A stretch of DNA of 64,000 nt from Zerene cesonia (taxonomy: Eukaryota > Arthropoda > Insecta > Lepidoptera > Pieridae): contig NC_052122.1 of NCBI RefSeq assembly GCF_012273895.1, positions 6,944,001-7,008,000 of the forward strand. Reading direction: 5' to 3'. Shown in pieces: positions 58,665-64,000 of this stretch (positions are counted from its first letter, which is position 1; every line of letters begins with the position of its first letter). Both the position numbers and the translations under genes were made by a program. Below the pieces are notes generated by a model, which searched no databases, was not told where the DNA came from, and saw only the letters and a program-made list of their open reading frames with translations.

Positions 58665-59390
58665 CGTAAGTAACACTGATGATTTTGAATTCTATCTACG
58701 TAGACGATCAGTGCATAGACTGTATTATTGTGACGTCATAGTCACATCACAATAGACTATCTTTCTTCTACATGTATATAAAGACGAGAAGTTACTCATT
58801 CTCTCTTCTCGAAAACCGCCTAACGTATTAATATGAAACTTATAAAAGGCAGGTTATAGTTTATAGTTCAATAGACGTCTACTAAAAAAATATTGCAATC
58901 GTCGATTAGAATCGAAATGAAATCATGATCAATATGTTAAACTTTTTAAATATGATACATATATATAAAAGACACAAAAAATAAAGATCAACGTAACATG
59001 ATATTTATTTAATCTTTAAATTTGATACCCAATAAAGATAGAGCGTCTCGAGAGTAACTTTCCTCGCAATTAATCATGTCGTATGGGTGATCTTTCACAC
59101 AAACGAGAAATATGTTAAATATACCCTGTAAACATAAGAAGATGATTGAGCATCTGCTATGACTTTAGTCCACCTCCTTTATTTTTTGAAACATAAAAAT
59201 TATTAGACTACACAAACTGCAAAAATGAAACGAAACTTCATTTATTATTTCAAACGAATGTGTGTTTATTGCACATACCAACAAGTAAAAAATGTAATTT
59301 CGATTCTAAGAACGCAAACATTTGCAATTACGGCACTAAAAAGAAAGCTATGCTAAGCTATATCTTATTATGACAAATATATCTAGTTAG
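58665..59390. other. flank of the orphan exon, no gene seen
   Basis: AT-rich, presumably intron of the gene holding the 58488 exon. I see no further exon or clear repeat here. Confidence 0.5.
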
Positions 59391-59468
59391 TTTATTTATT
59401 TATTTATTTATTTATTTATTACATTAAGGATCACCAACATGACATACACGGATAACGTGGATAGAGAG

Positions 59469-60468
59469 NNNNNNNNNNNNNNNNNNNNNNNNNNNNNNNN
59501 NNNNNNNNNNNNNNNNNNNNNNNNNNNNNNNNNNNNNNNNNNNNNNNNNNNNNNNNNNNNNNNNNNNNNNNNNNNNNNNNNNNNNNNNNNNNNNNNNNNN
59601 NNNNNNNNNNNNNNNNNNNNNNNNNNNNNNNNNNNNNNNNNNNNNNNNNNNNNNNNNNNNNNNNNNNNNNNNNNNNNNNNNNNNNNNNNNNNNNNNNNNN
59701 NNNNNNNNNNNNNNNNNNNNNNNNNNNNNNNNNNNNNNNNNNNNNNNNNNNNNNNNNNNNNNNNNNNNNNNNNNNNNNNNNNNNNNNNNNNNNNNNNNNN
59801 NNNNNNNNNNNNNNNNNNNNNNNNNNNNNNNNNNNNNNNNNNNNNNNNNNNNNNNNNNNNNNNNNNNNNNNNNNNNNNNNNNNNNNNNNNNNNNNNNNNN
59901 NNNNNNNNNNNNNNNNNNNNNNNNNNNNNNNNNNNNNNNNNNNNNNNNNNNNNNNNNNNNNNNNNNNNNNNNNNNNNNNNNNNNNNNNNNNNNNNNNNNN
60001 NNNNNNNNNNNNNNNNNNNNNNNNNNNNNNNNNNNNNNNNNNNNNNNNNNNNNNNNNNNNNNNNNNNNNNNNNNNNNNNNNNNNNNNNNNNNNNNNNNNN
60101 NNNNNNNNNNNNNNNNNNNNNNNNNNNNNNNNNNNNNNNNNNNNNNNNNNNNNNNNNNNNNNNNNNNNNNNNNNNNNNNNNNNNNNNNNNNNNNNNNNNN
60201 NNNNNNNNNNNNNNNNNNNNNNNNNNNNNNNNNNNNNNNNNNNNNNNNNNNNNNNNNNNNNNNNNNNNNNNNNNNNNNNNNNNNNNNNNNNNNNNNNNNN
60301 NNNNNNNNNNNNNNNNNNNNNNNNNNNNNNNNNNNNNNNNNNNNNNNNNNNNNNNNNNNNNNNNNNNNNNNNNNNNNNNNNNNNNNNNNNNNNNNNNNNN
60401 NNNNNNNNNNNNNNNNNNNNNNNNNNNNNNNNNNNNNNNNNNNNNNNNNNNNNNNNNNNNNNNNNNNN
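59469..60468. other. assembly gap of exactly 1000 N
   Basis: The round length indicates a placeholder of unknown true size. Open frames across it on both strands are artefacts of translating N. Confidence 0.99.
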
Positions 60469-60536
60469 GAACATTTGCAGCATTGCGGTCCCTTAGCGTC
60501 TTTAATTTGCAACAGACAAATACCACATTTGGACAT
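60469..60536 (-). CDS. start of a PHD-type zinc-finger ORF (cut by gap)
   Basis: ATG at 60536 on the minus strand encodes MSKCGICLLQIKDAKGPQCC and a further KC before the gap. The C..C...........C..C spacing (CGIC ... CCKC) is the first half of a PHD or similar zinc finger. Lepidopteran genomes hold many such short PHD proteins, often as ORF1 of LINEs. A host gene cannot be excluded because the rest is unread. Confidence 0.5.
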
Positions 60537-60540
60537 CTTG

Positions 60541-63500
60541 TAGAAAGAAAAAAAAAAAATAAAAATAAAAAAAAAATGAACCTCGATTTCACTTTTCTCG
60601 GTGCGATTAAATAAAAGTGGAAAAAATATACATATACGAAAATAAAATAGTCTTGTGTCTACTTGGGATTGAACACCGAACTCTCGATTCGAATCTTTAC
60701 AGTTCACGTATAGTTAATGTCCACTACAGAATCTTACAAGATTGTAATGAATTAAGCGTATAATATTTAAGTCCAGAGATATTATTGAACAGACAATGTG
60801 GTAGGACGATAATTTATATTTTCACTTCACCCACTATTCAACATCCTCACAAGAAATGCACTATTAATTTATTACAAAAAATGTGTAATTAAACTGTTTA
60901 TTTAAAGCTTCAATTATATCACTTAATTAAACGCGTGTTCACAAATCACTCAGTGTTTTGTTTTATTAAGACACGCACTCAAACTATTTTTAAACGATTT
61001 TCAAATAGACGAGCTGCAGACAGTGTGACTTTTGAAACGTAAGTATAGTAGTTCTTCCTATTTGAGTATAGAAAATAATAAACGCAATAATTGTAAATAC
61101 GCGTCGTTGGTCCATAATGTATTTTGCATATCTCTTGATTGTGCGTCTGCTTCCCTTAGCCACAAATCGCTGTGTAATCAACAAGCAGTACGTTCGTAAT
61201 CAAATTAGCGATACATACGTAATGTAGTGGGCGGCTAGCTACAGCAATGTGTGCTATAGCTAAATAAAACGTGTCAAGTCGTCTGAACGGATTTCCGTGA
61301 ACACTAGTCGCTCACTGAATTAACTGGCCTCTGGCTAGTCTCTGTTACACGTGTTCTCTTTACTTCAAAAGTGTAATTTTCTACCAACGTTCCCAAAAAC
61401 GAATGGGTTTCGCAATTCGTCTGTTTTTTTAACACGCTTCTATTAGCTTTACTTGTATTTTTGTATGTAACCGACATCTCTAAACTCGATTTAGACACTA
61501 TAAATGGACAGATTAAATTAAAACTTATTCAAGGATCGGTAACATTACAGTGCTTCCGTAAGTCTATTTTAGTATCCTAATTAGGATCGGCGGGATTAAA
61601 TCATTTCTTTACGTATACGTACTCTGTGTAGGAGTAAATGTAAATCAGAAAATTTATTTTTTTAATTATAATTATTACTTACTTCAGTACTTTTGGTTTT
61701 ATTACTCTATATCTCCGTGGATTTCCAATCGATTCAATTGATTATTTTGTGTTTTATAATAAACTTTTGATAGTTTGTCCAATTTTAGAATTTGAATTGG
61801 TACCTCTAGAACAACTTGACGTCCAAAATTCTTCAATGCAGACATTGCTAGGGCCAAATCCTTTTTTTACACTGGTACACTTGGCAATAGCCGGTCACCC
61901 CGGAAATTCCCGTATGTTATAGGCCATATAGGTCATTTTAGTTTATAAATATTAGCTTGGAAAAATACTGGATAGTGTACGTGTACGATACATTCTTTCC
62001 GGTTTATTAACATCGGGTTCTGTCCATATGGGGAATAACTTTTAATTTAAACGTAAGACGCCTCTTTCGAGGTAGATAATTATGAATAGCAAGCGTTTTC
62101 TAAAATATATTCAACGTCTTCTATCTAGCGTGTGAAACAACATCGTAAAGTCAGGCTGAGTGCCAATGAATATTTAAGAATGCGTCATTTATTTTTGAGA
62201 GCTTAGTCCCGTTTATTGTATTTAATACTTATTCTAAATACCATTTTCAAAAAACTTCATATATAGAACTTAATAACTCTCTGTAGTATATAAATAGATT
62301 TTAAGTTGTTATTTTTATACATAACATATTTCAGGCAAAGTTCTGAATATTTCTATAAAAATTAACCGTTCTTTAAATAAACATCTCGCTTCGGTTACTA
62401 TAAATTCTCACAATTTTAGACACCAGGTTCTCATAAATATTCAGCGTGTTGTTTACGCAAATCTGGATTGCTGGTGATTAGGTTGGTAAACTAAACAAAT
62501 CAACTCACAAAATTACTCTTGGGAGTTTTGACATAAAAATTAAATCAGAAATGTTCATGAATTTGACTTGGATGTTTTGCTTGTTGTTTTCAAAGAATAT
62601 AATGTAGATAATGAAAATTCAATTCCACGGGACATTTGAGACAAAGGAATATAGGGAAAGAATTTATGAAGATTCTCGGTACCAGGTGTTGCAAGTCGAA
62701 GGAAATAAGGGAAATAACGAATAACCAACGTTTTTCTATTAACAGATTGAAATTATATCCGTAGATTTTAGATATGACAAATGTTTTTTCCTAGCATATA
62801 ACATTTATTTCTAGAAAAATTGTCGCCATCGTCCCCTTCGGGGAGGTACCATTCCATATTATTAAATGGGAACAAATAACGAATATACAACAAATTAGGA
62901 AAATATATTGGGAAAGTCTGTTAAGATAGGGATGTAAAATAGGGATTAATTCATTAAATGATCATTAATCGTTATTTTCATATTTATTTTAAGTTTCCCA
63001 TGCCCATATTATCTGTTTTATACTTAGTTTTTATCATATTATTTTACATCCTTCCTAATGCACTATGAGGAATATTCTTGTGGATTTAGAAAATAAACAC
63101 ACTTTAATTTATAATTTAAAAAACACGTTAAGTTATTCTCATATTTGATTTTATTTGTTGAGCTTATAATTTGACGAATTAGATGCTTTTACAACCCCAT
63201 ACTCTTACAGTCTCTCTGTGAAGTCGCTAAAAATTTTCTACGCGTCTTTAAAATGCTAATGAATTGTGATCGATAATTATAATAAAACTATGAAATATTT
63301 CTTAAAACTCCACACATATACGAATATTTGAGTTTAAATTTATATACATGAAGCAGAGAGCCGCAATATCAGCATCAACATCTGACATAGCGTATATAAT
63401 TATAAAGTTGTGGGTACTAATATCCGTCACCGATATATCCATCTCCGACATTCAAAAATAAAGATCAAAACATTTATAATACGCATATAAGCGAGTTCAT

Positions 63501-64000
63501 GTAGGCATTAGTAGTACTAGGGGTACTGCATAAAAAACTCCCTTGATAAAAAGTATTGAACGAAAAAATTTGCGCATGGAATTTTTTCGATTCATCTTGG
63601 ATTCAGTCAATAAAATGCTATGCAACATGTGACGATGAAATGGGTCTCATACTTTTTTATTTACTTTTTGTTATTTACTCCCTGCATCCCGTTTCCCCCA
63701 TTTAACAGCACAATATCACCAACGTCACGTTGCGTGAGCGTGAATAATAAGGTTATTGTCACTCGCGACGCTAAAAAGACTGCGTGTTATAATTTTGGCG
63801 TGACTATGTGTCTGTCTCCCTGTCCGTGGTATCGTATCTACCGAACGGATGTACCGATTTTGATTTTGCTTCTTTTGTTTAAATAGCCGCCGCATCGAAA
63901 GTCGGTTTTTGATGAACTCAATATGGGTACTTATCTAAATGTCGTGACCAGTAGCACACTATTTAATTAATCCACCAACAATCACATCCTTAAGTTATAA
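60541..64000. other. terminal interval without a recognised gene
   Basis: AT-rich sequence with a purine-rich A tract just after the zinc-finger start, the repeat at 61425-61560 and a repeat-like stretch at about 63770-63920 ('gtgtctgtctccctgtccgtggtatcg'). No coding exon with convincing splice sites was found. Confidence 0.5.
61425..61560. repeat. interspersed repeat shared with 20070-20240
   Basis: 'taacacgcttctattagctttacttgtatttttgtatgtaaccgac' and 'actcgatttagacact' parallel the copy in the ferlin intron. Confidence 0.65.

Larger units (their letters stand above)
59391..60540 (-). mobile_element. LINE-like element interrupted by an assembly gap, minus strand
   Basis: On the minus strand the element begins with an ORF start at 60536 and ends at a (TAAA)n/(AATA)n tail at 59391-59421, as in CR1/jockey-type LINEs. 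The middle is 1000 N. Only about 150 bases of real sequence remain, so assignment to a LINE rests on the zinc-finger ORF plus the tail. Confidence 0.45.

Noticed and set aside
58434..58676. Minus-strand open frame of 80 codons over the orphan exon
   Set aside because: The + strand has matched acceptor and donor signals at the edges of the GC-rich block, while the minus strand has no comparable sites.
59408..60707. Large open frames of 350-427 codons on both strands
   Set aside because: They are made of translated N across the 1000-base gap. Only the 60536-60469 zinc-finger start on the minus strand has real content.

Overview
This is an AT-rich, intron-rich animal sequence, most likely from a moth or butterfly (Lepidoptera). 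The evidence is an insect-type apterous gene, a ferlin split into about 32 short exons, and dense short repeats of types common in lepidopteran genomes: a tRNA-headed SINE ending in (GAT)n, elements beginning 'gcgaaagtttgtaaggatgt' and ending in 'cgggtgaaaccgcggggcgcagcta', and a family beginning 'cgagcacgcttcggcacgaattggg'. No bacterial, viral or plasmid gene was seen. Both large genes are on the + strand, and every exon was placed by hand from splice sites, reading phase and protein pattern.

Region 1 (1-14.7 kb): apterous, a LIM-homeodomain transcription factor gene. Six coding exons (1446-1528, 1974-2108, 4169-4402, 5015-5166, 12914-13149, 13278-13511) join in phase into 357 residues with LIM1, LIM2, a basic linker and a homeodomain. 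Intron 4 (7.7 kb) holds several repeat insertions. The first exon also carries a short upstream ORF that could be spliced in frame onto the main ORF.

Region 2 (14.7-18.6 kb): spacer with degenerate mobile-element copies and one possible extra 5' exon of the next gene.

Region 3 (18.6-38.4 kb): a ferlin of the otoferlin/misfire class, a multi-C2, tail-anchored membrane protein. From 18625 to the stop at 38439-38441 I place 32 exons, all phase-compatible, giving about 1712 residues: C2B, C2C, FerB, C2D, a further C2-like segment, C2E, C2F and a C-terminal transmembrane anchor. No C2A was found. Most exons are much shorter than the open frames that hold them, and several lie outside any long ORF.

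Region 4 (38.4-58.4 kb): about 20 kb without a recognisable gene, filled with repeat copies, two LINE 3' ends, a (TA)n tract of about 100 bp and a perfect 18-bp hairpin.

Region 5 (58.4-64 kb): one clean orphan exon (58488-58664) of an unrecognised gene, then a minus-strand LINE-like element whose PHD-type zinc-finger ORF start is cut by a run of exactly 1000 N (59469-60468), then repeat-bearing intergenic sequence.

The two genes have no evident shared pathway. Apterous sets dorsal wing and neuronal identity, and ferlins drive Ca2+-linked membrane fusion. They are simply neighbours here. I did not find a new defence- or operon-like system. The most interesting points are the possible N-terminal splice switch in apterous, the eroded Ca2+-binding residues and missing C2A of the ferlin, and a repeat family whose hairpin arms covary between copies.
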